From assembly GCF_023091745.1 (NCBI RefSeq), contig NC_068915.1:51270001-51334000 (forward strand): a DNA stretch of 64,000 nucleotides, given 5' to 3'. Within the stretch, counting starts at the first letter, position 1; each line of letters opens with the position of its first letter. The notes under the pieces were generated by a model that searched no databases, had not been told where the DNA came from, and saw only the letters and a list, made by a program, of their open reading frames with translations. The position numbers were made by a program, and so were the translations under genes. Below, piece by piece: positions 11,252 to 21,903 of the stretch. The DNA comes from Budorcas taxicolor. Its lineage: Eukaryota; Chordata; Mammalia; Artiodactyla; Bovidae.

Positions 11252-11737
11252 ACTTTCTGTAAGATTCTTTTCACATGGTAAGTAAAATTTGGACTTCTCA
11301 GTTGTGTTGAGGGCAAACTAAAGCACATTAGGGAACACAGTGCGTATAGAGGCCTCTGTTTTAGTTCAATCCTGCTTCAAGGGCACTGGTGCCACCTTTC
11401 TCCTGGCATACATGCCTATAACTGGTTTTGTAAAACACAGCATCACAGCAATATGTCATACATAAGAGCAAACAATGAGATTTGCAGTGGTGTGACTCAT
11501 TTAAAACTGACAGCTATGAGATTTCTTCTTGTCCTTTACCAGCTATTTAGTTAGAAAATCAACCTTTCGTAACTGATACCCACCTGCAGATTTAATAGAT
11601 TAATTCCTGATAATGAACTGATATCTTTAAACAAAAAAATTATTTTTAATTATAACAATCAAATTTATTGATATGATATCAATGTAATCAAATTGAATGA
11701 TATATTAAAAACATAAATTTTCGAAGTTTTCTAGATC
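11252..11737. other. Unique DNA
   Basis: No recognised feature. Confidence 0.5.
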
Positions 11738-11967
11738 AATAGCTGACAACCAGAGGATATTTTGCCTCTTGGAGGACACTGAGCAATATTTGTAAACATT
11801 TTTGATTGTCACACTTGGGGACAGGGTGCTACTATAACCTATTAAACAAACAAATCTAGTGGGTATACTGTGGTAGCCAGGGCACTGCAAACCATCCTAC
11901 AATACACAGGATAACTTCCTACATGTGACTGTAAAAAATGTCAAAGGCTGCAAATTGAGAAACTTTA
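11738..11967. mobile_element. MER20 hAT element
   Basis: Reads through the MER20 consensus in order: 'gctgacaaccagagg', 'attttgcctcttggagga', 'acatttttgattgtcacac', 'ctagtgggtatactg', 'catcctacaatacacagga', 'aaaatgtcaaaggctgca', 'attgagaaac'. It is near full length (about 230 bp) with no coding capacity. MER20 copies are known to act as enhancers or insulators in endometrial cells of placental mammals; whether this one does cannot be seen here. Confidence 0.85.
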
Positions 11968-11969
11968 TT

Positions 11970-13235
11970 TTAGACGTGTTTGTATGATCAAAACCAAAGT
12001 CATATTCCAAATATTTGCTATCTTCTCTCATTGACTGTACCTGGTAAAAAGGAAGGAAACTTTATGGAGCTTACAAACTTGACAGACAACATGAATTAAA
12101 ATATTGAAGAAAGGGCATCTGTATTAGTGTTTTCTTAAATGTTGAAATTAGAAAATTATGCATGAAAACAGATAGTCAAATTCTAACAGTGTGCTAATGG
12201 AAATTCCTAGAAGTTTGCTCTTAAAGGGTAAAAGATGGCCTTTCATTCTTCCATCAGCATTTCCTGGAAACTGACCTAATGAAGGAAGAATCTTAATGTA
12301 TTTTATTTGCTGGCTAGCCAGAAGAACCGACTATTCTGACCAGAACTGATGTGACTGGTCACAAATAACCATTGCTCCACAGAAAAAAACAAAATTTAAA
12401 CTTTTCTAACTTGTAACTGCTATAACCTGGATATATAAGTACTTCACATTTGCTCTTTTAATCGTCATTTCACTGAAGTGACAGAGGCTTTAATGCTCTT
12501 TTTAAGTCAAAAGAGATGTTTTCCACAGCAGGTACTCTCCATTTATGTGAAGTTAACGTGTTTGTGCCCTGACAGTTAAAAAAAGGGAAAAAGACCTGTA
12601 GAAAGCAAAAATCATTTGCTGGTGCTTACCACCTAGGGGAATAAAACCATCCTGTCCTTTCTGTTATCCAGAGTAAAAATAGCATAAGTAAATTTACTTT
12701 AAACTTTGACCTTAGCATTTTGACCAACTATCTCTGTCTCTTAAGAATACACTAAGATAATATTTCTGATACATCAGAAGACTAAAGTTGAAAATAACTG
12801 ATGTAGAAGTATTAATCTCCTCTTTATAAAATTCTCAGTTTCAAATCCCTGATTCGATATTCAAACTTAAATCTTCTCTTTTGAAACCTTTAAACCTTTA
12901 TCTTTAAGCCAATTTCAGTGGTCTATGAAAAAAATTTTGTGCTTTACCACCACTTCTTTTAATACTCTCAATAATTTATTTAAGTAAAGCATTCTTGAGG
13001 TAGGTAACAATCTAAAATGTACAAACCCAAGAGGAGAAAAAAAATCAAAATGCTTGAAGATTAATAATACCAAAGATAAGCATTATAAGTACTTTCATGA
13101 ATATCCTTCTGGAATGTGATATGTAAAACATTTGAAGTTTCATATCATCAATTTCACTTAAATACATTGTGAACAGATAGTTAAATCAATGGATATGCCC
13201 AATGTCATTTTAACGACATCTAGCATTTTTTTCAT
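11970..13235. other. Unique AT-rich DNA
   Basis: About 1.3 kb with no recognised repeat, gene or structured motif. Confidence 0.5.
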
Positions 13236-13237
13236 AA

Positions 13238-13450
13238 CTAAAATTTTTCAATTAATCCTATATTTCTGAATGTTGAAATCATTTCCAATATTTTAAGTAA
13301 TGTTTTAATGAGTATTCTCCTTTTATATGTTTTCATATATTTCCTGAAAACAATCCCAACAAAATGGAATTGTTGGGTAAAACTTGGCATTTTTGTTGAT
13401 ATTAATGGATTACTTACAACAAAATTTACATAAAGTTCTAGCCCTTCCAT
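13238..13450 (-). mobile_element. Old L1M 3' region fragment (antisense, tentative)
   Basis: 'tttcctgaaaacaatccc' followed by 'aatggaattgttgggtaaaa' resembles the reverse of the 3' part of old mammalian L1 ('taggagtggaattgctgggtca' type). It is heavily diverged. Confidence 0.45.
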
Positions 13451-13494
13451 TTGGGAATTTTTGAGCTGCTGCTTATTAAAATTTCACTACAACT

Positions 13495-13715
13495 TAGTGA
13501 TGCTAGTCGTAAAGAACCCACCTGACAATGCAGGAGACATAAGAAACATGAATTTGATTCTTGGGTCTGGAAGATCCCCTGGTGGAGGGCAGGGCAACCC
13601 ACTCCAATATTCTTGCCTAGAGATTCTCATGAACAGAGGAGCCTGGCAGTTTACACAGTTCATGAGGTCACAAAGAGGCAGACACAACTGAAGAGACAGC
13701 ACACATACAGGCACC
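13495..13715 (+). mobile_element. Bov-tA SINE (sense)
   Basis: From 'tagtgatgctagtcgtaaag' through 'tttgattcttgggtctgg' and 'ccaatattcttgcctag' to 'ggcagacacaactgaagag'. The short frames on both strands here are SINE text. Confidence 0.9.
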
Positions 13716-14127
13716 ACTTAGTAGTATCTGATGATCTATTCCATTTATTTTCTTTCTTCCCAGCATAATCTGAATGCACGATGGACTTACGTGTCATTTG
13801 CAGCATGCTGGAAAACATTTAATACCTGAGTCTTGAGAGGAAAGTAGGGAAAAGGCCCCGATTGTCTGTGTTTCCAAGTTCATGGTATAAATGCTTTCCT
13901 GGTGGCCAATTTTGAGCTTCCAATGTACCATTACTGAATGCAGAGTAGGAAAGAGGTACCCATGATTGGCTCTAACGAGCTGGTTTGTGCCAACTCCAGT
14001 ATATCTCTGTTTATAGTTCTGAATCGAGGAATGTTTGTGGTTGAGTACTTCTGTCCTCATTGGCCTACGTGAAGGTCAAGCTTTCACTACTTGATGCTGA
14101 GAATTGGCTTTTGTCTTCATCATTAAA
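13716..14127. other. Unique DNA upstream of exon-like ORF
   Basis: No recognised repeat; average base composition is less AT-rich than the surroundings. Confidence 0.45.
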
Positions 14128-14128
14128 G

Positions 14129-14290
14129 ATAGTGTTTTATCTAATTGTCTGGAACAGGCAAGGCATTGTGACTCTTCTGGAAATTACACAATTATCTCTC
14201 TGGATGACTCTGCCCCAGACTTGGTTCCTGATATCTTTATAGCTACTACCATGGAACCCAAAATTCCCACAACAACTTCATGGAAGCTAG
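14129..14290 (+). other. Exon-like ORF with consensus splice signals (unrecognised)
   Basis: A 162-bp stretch, open in one frame as part of an 89-codon frame (14104-14373), is bounded by a possible 3' splice site (pyrimidine-rich 'cttttgtcttcatcattaaag' stem ending in AG at 14127-14128) and a near-consensus donor CTAG|gtgagta at 14291. Both boundaries fall after the first base of a codon, so it would be a symmetric phase 1-1 exon of 54 codons, common for extracellular modules. The product has two cysteines six apart (CLEQARHC), one N-glycosylation sequon (NYT) and a Thr/Pro-rich end (PKIPTTTS). I recognise no family and no neighbouring exon, so it may be chance or decayed. Confidence 0.25.
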
Positions 14291-14464
14291 GTGAGTATTT
14301 AGCTCTCTTGGAGACTTGGTTCCCAGAAATTTGGAGATATTATCTATGCCCAGGTAAACTGAGGAAGATTTGAAGGGTAGAGTGTCTATATTGGACTCTC
14401 ATTGCCATTTCTACTCAACTTCAGCTGCATTGGCTTAGCTTTTTCTGCATTTATGTATCCATAT

Positions 14465-14672
14465 GGGACTTCCCTGGTGGCACAGTGGTAAAGAATCCTC
14501 CTGCCAGTGCAGGAGCTGTAAGAGACTTGAGTTTGATCCCTGAGTTGAAAGACCCCCTGGAGGAGAGCATGGCAGCCCACTCCAATATTCTTGCCTGGGA
14601 AACTCCATGGACAGAAGAGCTTGGCAGTCCTTGCGGTTGTGAAGATTCGGACATGACTGAGAATGTATGCAT
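14465..14672 (+). mobile_element. Bov-tA SINE (sense)
   Basis: Near full length, from 'gggacttccctggtggcac' through 'gagtttgatccctgagttg' to 'ttcggacatgactgag'. Overlapping open frames on both strands are SINE read-through. Confidence 0.93.
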
Positions 14673-14673
14673 C

Positions 14674-15028
14674 AAGAGTTCTATATGATCAGTAGCCCAA
14701 AAGTCCCCAATTGTTTCAGATTCCAAACCTAACTATTGACTTCAAGAGATTCCATGCCCCATACCATGCCTGGGTTTGGTGTTTGGGGGATAGATAAAAA
14801 TTCAGTGTGCACACTGGAATCTAAACTGTATTCTGTTTTACTAATCCTTTTCAAGCCTCCAGCCCCAGCCCTTGCTTTCAGAAGAGCTCTAATCTAATTG
14901 CCTTGTTATTTTTAATCCAGTAGGTCATGTGTATAAACTCTAACTCTTAGGCTTCTCAGGTTTAGCTTATGATGAAGAAATTATGGTCTCTAGAATTCCA
15001 TTTTAAGACAAAAATATTCTCTCTCAAT
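14674..15028. other. Unique DNA
   Basis: No recognised feature. Confidence 0.5.
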
Positions 15029-15029
15029 T

Positions 15030-15208
15030 GCCTCACTATTAAGAATCTTCTTGCAATGCAGGAGAGCCATGGTCAAGAAGATTCCACGAAGAAGGGAATG
15101 GCAACCCATTCCAGTATTCTTGCATGGAAAATCGCATGGACAGAGGAGCCTGGCAGGCTATAGTCCATGGGATTGCAAAGAGTCAGACATAAATGAATGA
15201 CAAACACC
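15030..15208 (+). mobile_element. Bov-tA SINE (sense, diverged 5' half)
   Basis: 'attaagaatcttcttgcaat', then 'agaagggaatggcaaccc', 'agtattcttgcatgga' and 'aagagtcagacat'. The box-B region is damaged. Confidence 0.88.
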
Positions 15209-15255
15209 CTCACTCATTTTGAGAACCAAAAGCACATTGGATATCACGTTTCTGG

Positions 15256-15393
15256 GCTGGATGGCATCACGGACTCGATGGACGTGAGTCTGAGTGAACT
15301 CTGGGAGATGGTGATGGACAGGGAGGACTGGCGTGCTGCGGTTCATGGGGTCGCGAAGAGTCGGACATGACTGAGTGACTAAACTGAACTGAA
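15256..15393 (+). mobile_element. BovB LINE 3' terminus (sense, about 140 bp)
   Basis: Only the last coding bases and tail survive: 'gctggatggcatcacgg', 'gatggacgtgagtctgagtg', 'ggttcatggggtcgcgaag', ending in 'gactaaactgaactgaac'. It is strongly 5'-truncated. The minus-strand frames over it are shadows. Confidence 0.9.
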
Positions 15394-15395
15394 CG

Positions 15396-15838
15396 TATAA
15401 ACATTTGTAAATCAGAGTTGAGTGATACATATATTTGCCTTACTTTTTTTTTTTTTTTTTTTTTTTTACTTCTGAGGCAATGCATGTCACTACATCATTG
15501 AAATGTGAGATTTTAAAAAAGAAAAGCAGGTTAAATCCTATATATCATGCTAAAACAGATTATTAGCAATGCTAGTTGAGTACAGGGGATACTGTGATGA
15601 CCAAAGCAGGCATGCTGTCTTTATAAAAGTTAGAGTCAAATTAGGAATGGACCCACTTAACAAATTTACTGTATTCTAAGAGGAAGTATAAAAGAAGTGC
15701 TGGGTGCTATGTGAGCTCATGAGTATTACCCCTAACCTAGCTTGTATAGTCAGTAAAAAATTCTATTGAAAACAAAAATGAAGGACTCTGACTAGTAAAT
15801 TGTCTCAGGATAATGTGTGTTAGAGATTGTCCGATTTT
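15396..15838. other. Unique DNA with T-run
   Basis: A homopolymer of about 23 T sits at 15446-15468. Nothing else is recognised. Confidence 0.5.
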
Positions 15839-16205
15839 TTTCCTTTGCTCCATTGAGAAATAATTGATGTACAGTGCTGTGTAAGTTTAAACTATACAGT
15901 ATAAAGACTTAAGTTACATGTATCATAAAATGATTACCACAAGAAATGAGCATCTGTCATCTCATATAGATACAAAATAAAAAACAAATTCAAAAAGTAT
16001 ACAAGGTAAAAAAATATTGTTTCCTCCTGATCAAAATTCAACTTTCATATGTGACATTGAACAGTATTAACTATATTGACCATGTTGTTCATTATATTAC
16101 TAGTACTTATTTATGCCATAACTGGAAGTTTGTACCTTTGTCCACCTTTCATCCAGTTCCCTTTCTCCCTAAGCCCCACATCTTGTAACCACAATTCTGA
16201 CATCA
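15839..16205 (-). mobile_element. Old L1M 3' end (antisense)
   Basis: 'attgagaaataattgatgta', 'ctatacagtataaagactt', 'atcataaaatgattaccaca', 'gaacagtattaactatattg' and 'gtccacctttcatccagttc' follow the reverse of an old mammalian L1 3' end. No coding remains. Confidence 0.7.
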
Positions 16206-17123
16206 CTTTGCACCATCAGCATAAATGTCAAAACTAAAAATGGCAAAATTGTGTTATTGTGAGGATATTTTGGACCTAGCCTTACCTTTAGAAGTTGTAC
16301 TGGGTGCTCACTCTACCTAGAACTGTCTTTCAAGATATCCAAAGGGCTCACTTCTCAGTGTCTAACACCAGACTCAACCACTTTTCAAACACTGCCTTAC
16401 CAATGCGGCTACTCTGACCAAGCTATTTAAGACCACAACTGATTTGACTTTTCCTGTTTTATATTTTCTTTATATCATTTCTGACATTTATTGTCAAATA
16501 TGTTACAATGTTTATTTTCTATCTCCCCTATCAAAATAGCAATTGCATAATTAGATACATTTTTACATTTTGTTTATTGCTGTATCTCAAACACCTAAAC
16601 TGAGTCTTAAGCATCAGTTCAGTTCAGTTCAGTTCAGTCGCTCAGTCGTGTCCAACTCTTTGCGACCCCATGAATCACAGCACGCCAGGCCTCCCTGTCC
16701 ATCACCAACTCCCAGAGTTCACTTAGACTTGCATCCATCTAATCAGTGATGCCATCCAGCCATCTCATCCTCGGTCGTCCCCTTCTTCTCCAGCCCCCAA
16801 TCCCTCCCAGCATCAAAGTCCTTTCCAACGAGTCAACTCTTCGCATGAGGTGGCCAAAGTACTGGAGTTTCAGCTTTAGCATCATTCCCTTCAAAGAAAT
16901 CCCAGGGCTGATCTCCTTCAGAATGGACTGGTTGGATCTCCTTGCAGTCCAAGGGACTCTCAAGATTCTTCTCCAACACCACAGTTCAAACGCATCGATT
17001 CTTCAGCGCTCAGCCTTCTTCACAGTCCAACTCTCACATCCGTACAGGACTACTGGAAAAACCATAGCCTTGACTAGATGGACCTTAGTTGGCAAAGTAG
17101 TCTCTGCTATTGAATATGCTATC

Positions 17124-17776
17124 ATGGCATCCGGTCCCATCACTTCATGGGAAATAGATGGGGAAACAGTGGAAACAGTGTCAGACTTTAATTTTTGGGC
17201 TCCAAAATCACCACAGATGGTGACTGCAGCCATGAAATTAAAAGACGCTTACTCCTTGGAAGAAAAGTTATGACCAACCTAGATAGCATATTCAAAAGCA
17301 GGGACATTACTGTGCCGACTAAGGTCCATCTAGTCAAGGCTATGATTTTTCCTGTGGTCATGTATGGATGTGAGAGTTGGACTGTGAAGAAAGATGAGTG
17401 CCGAAGAACTGATGCTTTTGAACTGTGGTGTTGGAGAAGACTCTCCCCTTGGACTGCAAGGAGATCCAACAAGTCCATTCTGAAGGAGATCAACCCTGGG
17501 ATTTCTTTGGAGGGAATGATGCTAAAGCTGAAACTCCAGTACTTTGGCCACCTCATGCGGAGAGTTGACTCATTGGAAAAGACTCTGATGATGGGAGGGA
17601 TTGGGGGCAGTAGGAGAAGGGGATGACCGAGGATGAGATGGCTGGATGGCATCACGGACTCGATAGACGTGAGTCTGAGTGAACTCCGGGAGATGGAGAT
17701 GGACAGGGAGGCCTGGTGTACTGCAATTCATGGGGTCGCAAAGAGTCGGACAGGACTGAGTGACTGAACTGAACTG
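17124..17776 (+). mobile_element. BovB LINE 3' part (sense) nested in antisense BovB
   Basis: A 653-bp sense copy starts at 'atggcatccggtcccatc' (late RT region) and ends with the full tail 'tgactgaactgaactg'. The host BovB is interrupted between 'gaatatgctatc' and 'taggttgctc'. Only a 3-bp repeat (atc, 17121-17123 and 17777-17779) marks the junctions. The result is a large imperfect palindrome: 17290-17776 is the reverse complement of 16616-17100, and 17124-17260 of 17800-17945. Confidence 0.88.
17195..17626 (+). pseudogene. BovB ORF C-terminal region, fragment (143 codons)
   Basis: An open frame encodes the region downstream of the RT palm: SKITTDGDCSHEIKRRLLLG, KAMIFPVVMYGCESWTVKK, FELWCWRRL and LQYFGHLMRRVDSLEKTLM, all standard BovB blocks. 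It stops at a TGA at 17624-17626. N-terminal endonuclease and RT catalytic box are absent, so it is non-functional. The minus-strand frames of similar length here come from the flanking antisense BovB. Confidence 0.85.
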
Positions 17777-18288
17777 ATCTAGGTTGCTCATAACTTTTCT
17801 TCCAAGGATTAAGTGTCTTTTAATTTCATGGCTGCAATCACCATCTGCAGTGATTTTGGAGCCCCCCAAAATAAAGTCTGACACAGTTTCCACTGTTTCC
17901 CCATCTATTTCCCATGAAGTGATGGGACCGGATGCCATGATCCTCGTTTTCTGAATGTTGAGCTTTAAGCAAACTTTTTCACTCTCCCCTTTCACTTTCA
18001 TCAAGAGGCTTTTTAGTCCCTCTTCACTTTCTGCCATAAGGGTGTCAAATATTTGTTGCTGGAAAGGATCAGTGATTCCGGTTGTATATCTGCTTGTTTA
18101 ATGAATAATTTTTTAATTTCTATTTCAGAGAATATAAATATTGATATTTATTAATAATTAAGTGCACAGAAAATTTAAACTATAATTTTTTTTTGCTTCT
18201 AAATTCCTTAGTCTTGTTTTCTTTTGTTTTTCATATTAGAGATTTCTCAAGTATCTAATGAGTTTTTTCTCAGCAACATTACTCAAGA

Positions 18289-18413
18289 GCTGCTGCTGCT
18301 GCTGCTGCTGCTGCTAAGTTGCTTCAGTGGTGTTGGACTCTGTGCGACCCCATAGATGGCAGCCCACCAGGCTCCCCCATCCCTGGGATTCTCCAGGGAA
18401 GAACACTGGAGTA
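18289..18413 (-). mobile_element. BOV-A2 SINE (antisense, truncated) with (GCT)9
   Basis: Nine GCT units (18289-18315) lead into 'aagttgcttcagtggtgttg', 'cccatagatggcagccc' and 'gggaagaacactggagtaa', then stop after one partial monomer. The GCT tract is the reversed BOV-A2 (CAG)n tail. It is not a polyglutamine gene. Confidence 0.9.
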
Positions 18414-18690
18414 AGGTACTATAAAGCTTGTTAGAGACTCTAAATGCATGTTTACATGGTAGGACTTCACTTTAGGTTGATCAGGTAGAGATGGAATGGT
18501 GTTTGCGATGCCACAAGCAGCAGTTGTCAAGTAGTTCTCTCTTAGATAGTTAGTATCTTCAGAGAGGAATTTTCTAGTTATAACTTGGATAGTAAACATA
18601 TTTCTATGTCTGGTTAATATACATTTGTATATCTAATTGGGAAAGGTTGCTAACAATATTATTCGTAAATGTATGGACTTTAAGTTGATT

Positions 18691-19065
18691 CAAAGGTCAG
18701 CAAACTACTGCCTGTGGATCAAATCTAGCCTGTTATTATAAAACTTTATTAAAACACAACAATGCCTACTTATTTACATAATATCTATAACTTTCATCAT
18801 GCTGTGCTGTATTAGTTGCTCAGTTGTGCCCAACTTTTTGCAATCGTATGGACTGTAGCCCACCAGGCTGCTCTGTCTATGGAATTCTCCAGGCAAGAAT
18901 ACTAGAATGGATTGCAATTCCCTTCCCCATGGGATCTTCCCTACCTAGGGATCGAATCTGTGTCTTCTCACATGGCAGGCAGATTCTTTACCATCTGAGC
19001 CATCATGCTACAACTTCACAATTTATTGCAACCAAACACAGAACTGCAAAACCTAAAGTATTAGC
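18691..19065. mobile_element. hAT-type MER element, split by a SINE
   Basis: 'aaggtcagcaaactactgcc' and 'ctttattaaaacacaacaat' on the left, and 'gctacaacttcacaattt' plus 'ctgcaaaacctaaagtatt' on the right, are consecutive parts of a common mammalian non-autonomous hAT family. I am unsure of the subfamily. A Bov-tA SINE separates the halves. Confidence 0.6.
18804..19000 (-). mobile_element. Bov-tA SINE (antisense) with 9-bp TSD
   Basis: From 'attagttgctcagttgtgcc' to 'taccatctgagc'. The duplication catcatgct at 18795-18803 and 19001-19009 is the target site within the hAT element. Confidence 0.92.
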
Positions 19066-19074
19066 TATTTGAAT

Positions 19075-20077
19075 TCATAAAAAAAAATATGCCCACCCTG
19101 ATTGTGATATGGGTGCTCTCAGCCATTAGGCTTGTTGTCTTGTGTCTCTGTGTGCTATAAACTCTAATTCAATTTCATATAGGGAACATTCACTCCCCTG
19201 CTGAGTGGTAGGAGGTAGATTTTGTCCTTACTGGATAGATGGAGATTTATGAGTTTACCTGCTCCAATACAATAATCTTACTTTTTCAGTTTCATCTCTC
19301 ACTTTTGCCTTATCAGACAACAAAATTTGTCCCTTCCTTCATCTTTCCAGGAAAAAGCAGCAAAACTTAATTTTTATGCCTAAAGACACTTTGATATCAT
19401 CTTGTTTTTTTTTTTTTTTTTGATAAAAGACTTACTGTCCTGTTTATTTTTGTTATCTCGAGATAATGTCTTTGGTTGCTTGATTGACTTTTTTATTTTT
19501 TGCTGTGAATTTTAAGTTTTTGTAAAACTCTTGTTTTCTGGAAGAAGTATAGATTAAAAACCACGTCTAATCCATTGTGCTTAATTTGAAGTCACTGGCA
19601 CTATTTTTAATTTCCTATGCTTAAGATGTAATTGAGTTTTTAACCTAATTAATATAAATTTAAATAACTTTACGAGATTTTAGTGTTCCACTTTTTAAAA
19701 AAGTGAAACCGTGACATAAATATTGTGTTTGGGAGAGTATGTGAGCTTAATTGGCTAAAGACTGAGAAGGGTATGTAAGTTTGCTTAATATTTTTACCAG
19801 TTTTATTTTATGTGTCTCAATGATACGCAATTTAATAAATAAAAATTCATGACATTTTTAACTGGTCTGCACTTCAACAATAAAAACTGGTTCCTGGGGC
19901 CCATTTATGCTTAAAAATTTATTGTGCATAAAAGGAAAATAATTCCAAAGGATTTTAACCACAGAAGTACAAAATAAAGTGGTCTTTCCTGTTGCTTCAA
20001 CTCATTTAATAATTATTTTTGATATTCATGTCCATATATATCTTACACACTGTATATAATTATTTCATTATTTTGTT
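19075..20077. other. Unique AT-rich DNA
   Basis: About 1 kb with no recognised repeat or gene; an uninterrupted T run lies near 19404-19421. Confidence 0.5.
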
Positions 20078-20085
20078 ATACTCAT

Positions 20086-20281
20086 GAAAGTGAAAGTGAA
20101 GTTGCTCAATCATTTCTGACTCTTTGCGACCCCAGGCTCCTCCGTCCCTGGGATTTTCCAGGCAAGAATACTGGAGTGGCTTGCCATTGCCTTCTCCAGG
20201 AGATCTTCCCCACCCAGGGATTGAACCCGGGTCTCCAGCTTTGCAGGCAGATGCTTTACCTTCTGAGCCACCAGGAAAGTC
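20086..20281 (-). mobile_element. Bov-tA SINE (antisense) with 8-bp TSD
   Basis: From 'gaaagtgaagttgctcaatc' to 'tctgagccaccaggaaagt', with a deletion of about 20 bases after 'gcgacccc' near 20133. The repeat atactcat lies at 20078-20085 and 20282-20289. The minus frame over it is SINE text. Confidence 0.92.
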
Positions 20282-20594
20282 ATACTCATAAATATGCATG
20301 AATATCCATTGGGGTAGCATAATGATCACCCCTCCCCAAATAGTCTATGTCATAATATGTCTATGTACATGCCCCTAGGTACATCGCAGATATGTTGAAA
20401 GATAAGAACTTTAACATAAGGATATTATCCTGAGATTATGAAACAACTATTTTTTAAAAAATTAATTATTATTGGGGTATAAATACTTTGCAATGTTGTT
20501 TAGCTTCTACTGTACAACAAAGTGAATCAGCTTTACATATACATATATACATATATTCCCTCACTTTTGGATTTTCTTCCCATTTAAGTCACCA

Positions 20595-20785
20595 CAGAGC
20601 TTTGAGTCATATCTGACTGACTGAGACCCCTTGGACAGTAGCCTGTCAGGCTCCTTTGTCCATGACAAGGAATACTGGAGTGGATTACCATTTCCTACTC
20701 CAAGGGATCTTCCTGACCCAGGGATAAAACCTGTGTCTCCTGCATTGGCAGGCAAATTCTTTACCATTGAGCCACCTGGGAAATT
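20595..20785 (-). mobile_element. Bov-tA SINE (antisense) nested in L1
   Basis: From 'cacagagctttgagtcatat' to 'cattgagccacctggga', with L1 text on both sides. It is younger than the L1 it interrupts. Confidence 0.9.
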
Positions 20786-21137
20786 ATACATAGTATCTAC
20801 AGTGTATATATGTCAATCTCCCAATTCATCCCATCCATTTTCTCCACCCTCGGTATCTGTATGTTTCTTCTCTATCTCTGTGTCTCTATTTTTGTTTTCT
20901 AAATAAAATCATCTATATCATTTCTAGCTTCCAGATATGTGCATTTATATACAGTATTTGTTTTTCTCTTTGACTTACTTTACCCCATATGACAGTCTCT
21001 AGGTCCATCCACATCTCTACAAATGACCTAATTTCATTCTTTTTATAGCTGAGTAACATTACACTGAAAATACATACTACATCTTCTCTATCCATTCCTC
21101 TGTTGATTGACATTTAGGTTGCTTCTACATCTTGGCT

Positions 21138-21422
21138 AAATCTTAAAGGAATCAGTCCTGAATATTCATTGGAAGGACTGATGCTGAAGCTGAAACTCCA
21201 GTACTTTGGATACCTGATGCGAAGTACTGACTTATTGGAAAAGACCCTGATGCTGGGTGAGATTGAAGGCAGGAGGAGAAGGGGATGAAAGAGGATGAGG
21301 TGATTGGATGGCATCACTGACTCAATGGACATGAGTTTAAGAAAGCTCCGGAAGTTGGTGATGGATAGAGAAACCTGGCATGCTGCAGTCCATGGGGTCA
21401 CAAAAAGTTAGACACAACTAAG
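21138..21422 (+). mobile_element. BovB LINE 3' end (sense) nested in L1, 7-bp TSD
   Basis: BovB text from 'aaatcttaaaggaatcag' through 'gctgaaactccagtacttt' and 'gcatcactgactcaatgg' to 'gttagacacaactaag'. The L1 reads 'acatcttggct' before and 'ttggctactgtaaatag' after, giving the duplication cttggct at 21131-21137 and 21423-21429. Confidence 0.9.
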
Positions 21423-21903
21423 CTTGGCTACTGTAAATAGTGCTGTATTGAGCATTGGAATTCATGTGTCATTTTGAATTTATGGTTTTCTCTGGGTATA
21501 TGCTAAGTAGTGGGATTGCTGTGTCATATAGTAGTTCTATTTTTAGTTTTTAAAGGAAACTCCATACTGTTCTCCATAATGGGTATATCAATTTACATTC
21601 CCACCTGCAGTGCAAGAAGGTTACTCCACATCCTCTGGAGCATTTGTTGTTTGCAGATCTTTTTAATGATGGCCATTGTGACAGATGTGGGATGATACCT
21701 CATAATAGTTGTGATCTTATTGTAGTTTTGTTTTGCATTTCTCTAATAATTAATGATGTTGAGGAACTTTTCATTTGTTTGGTGGCCATCTGTATGTCTT
21801 TTTTGGAGAAATATTTATTTAGGTTTTCTGCCCAATTTTTGATTGGGTTATTTGTTTTTCTATATTGAGCTGCATGAGCTGTTTGTATATTTCAGAGATT
21901 AAC

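Larger units (their letters stand above)
16613..18046 (-). mobile_element. BovB LINE (antisense), split by an opposite BovB
   Basis: Tail repeats at 16616-16637 open a reverse-oriented BovB that runs to about 17123, breaks, and resumes at 17777 with the next bases ('taggttgctcataac') to about 18046, where it is 5'-truncated in the RT region. The right part still reads LLMKVKGESEKVCLKLNIQ and the SWEIDGETVETVSDF block on the minus strand. The break is filled by the sense BovB at 17124-17776. Confidence 0.9.
16260..18075 (-). mobile_element. L2-like LINE 3' end (antisense), split by BovB
   Basis: From about 16290 to 16612: 'ctgaccaagctatttaag', 'tttattttctatctcccc' and 'tattgctgtatctcaaacacc' resemble the reverse of the mammalian L2 3' end. 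After the BovB insertion, 'tcaaatatttgttgctgg' at 18049-18066 fits the closing 'ctcaataaatatttgttg' block. The divergence makes this tentative. Confidence 0.5.

Noticed and set aside
16746..17655. Plus frame of 175 codons and minus frame of 155 codons
   Set aside because: Both carry reversed BovB text for most of their length; they are antisense translations of a LINE, not proteins.
18289..18315. (GCT)9, possible polyglutamine or polyserine coding repeat
   Set aside because: It is the reversed CAG tail of a BOV-A2 SINE, and no open frame of interest contains it.
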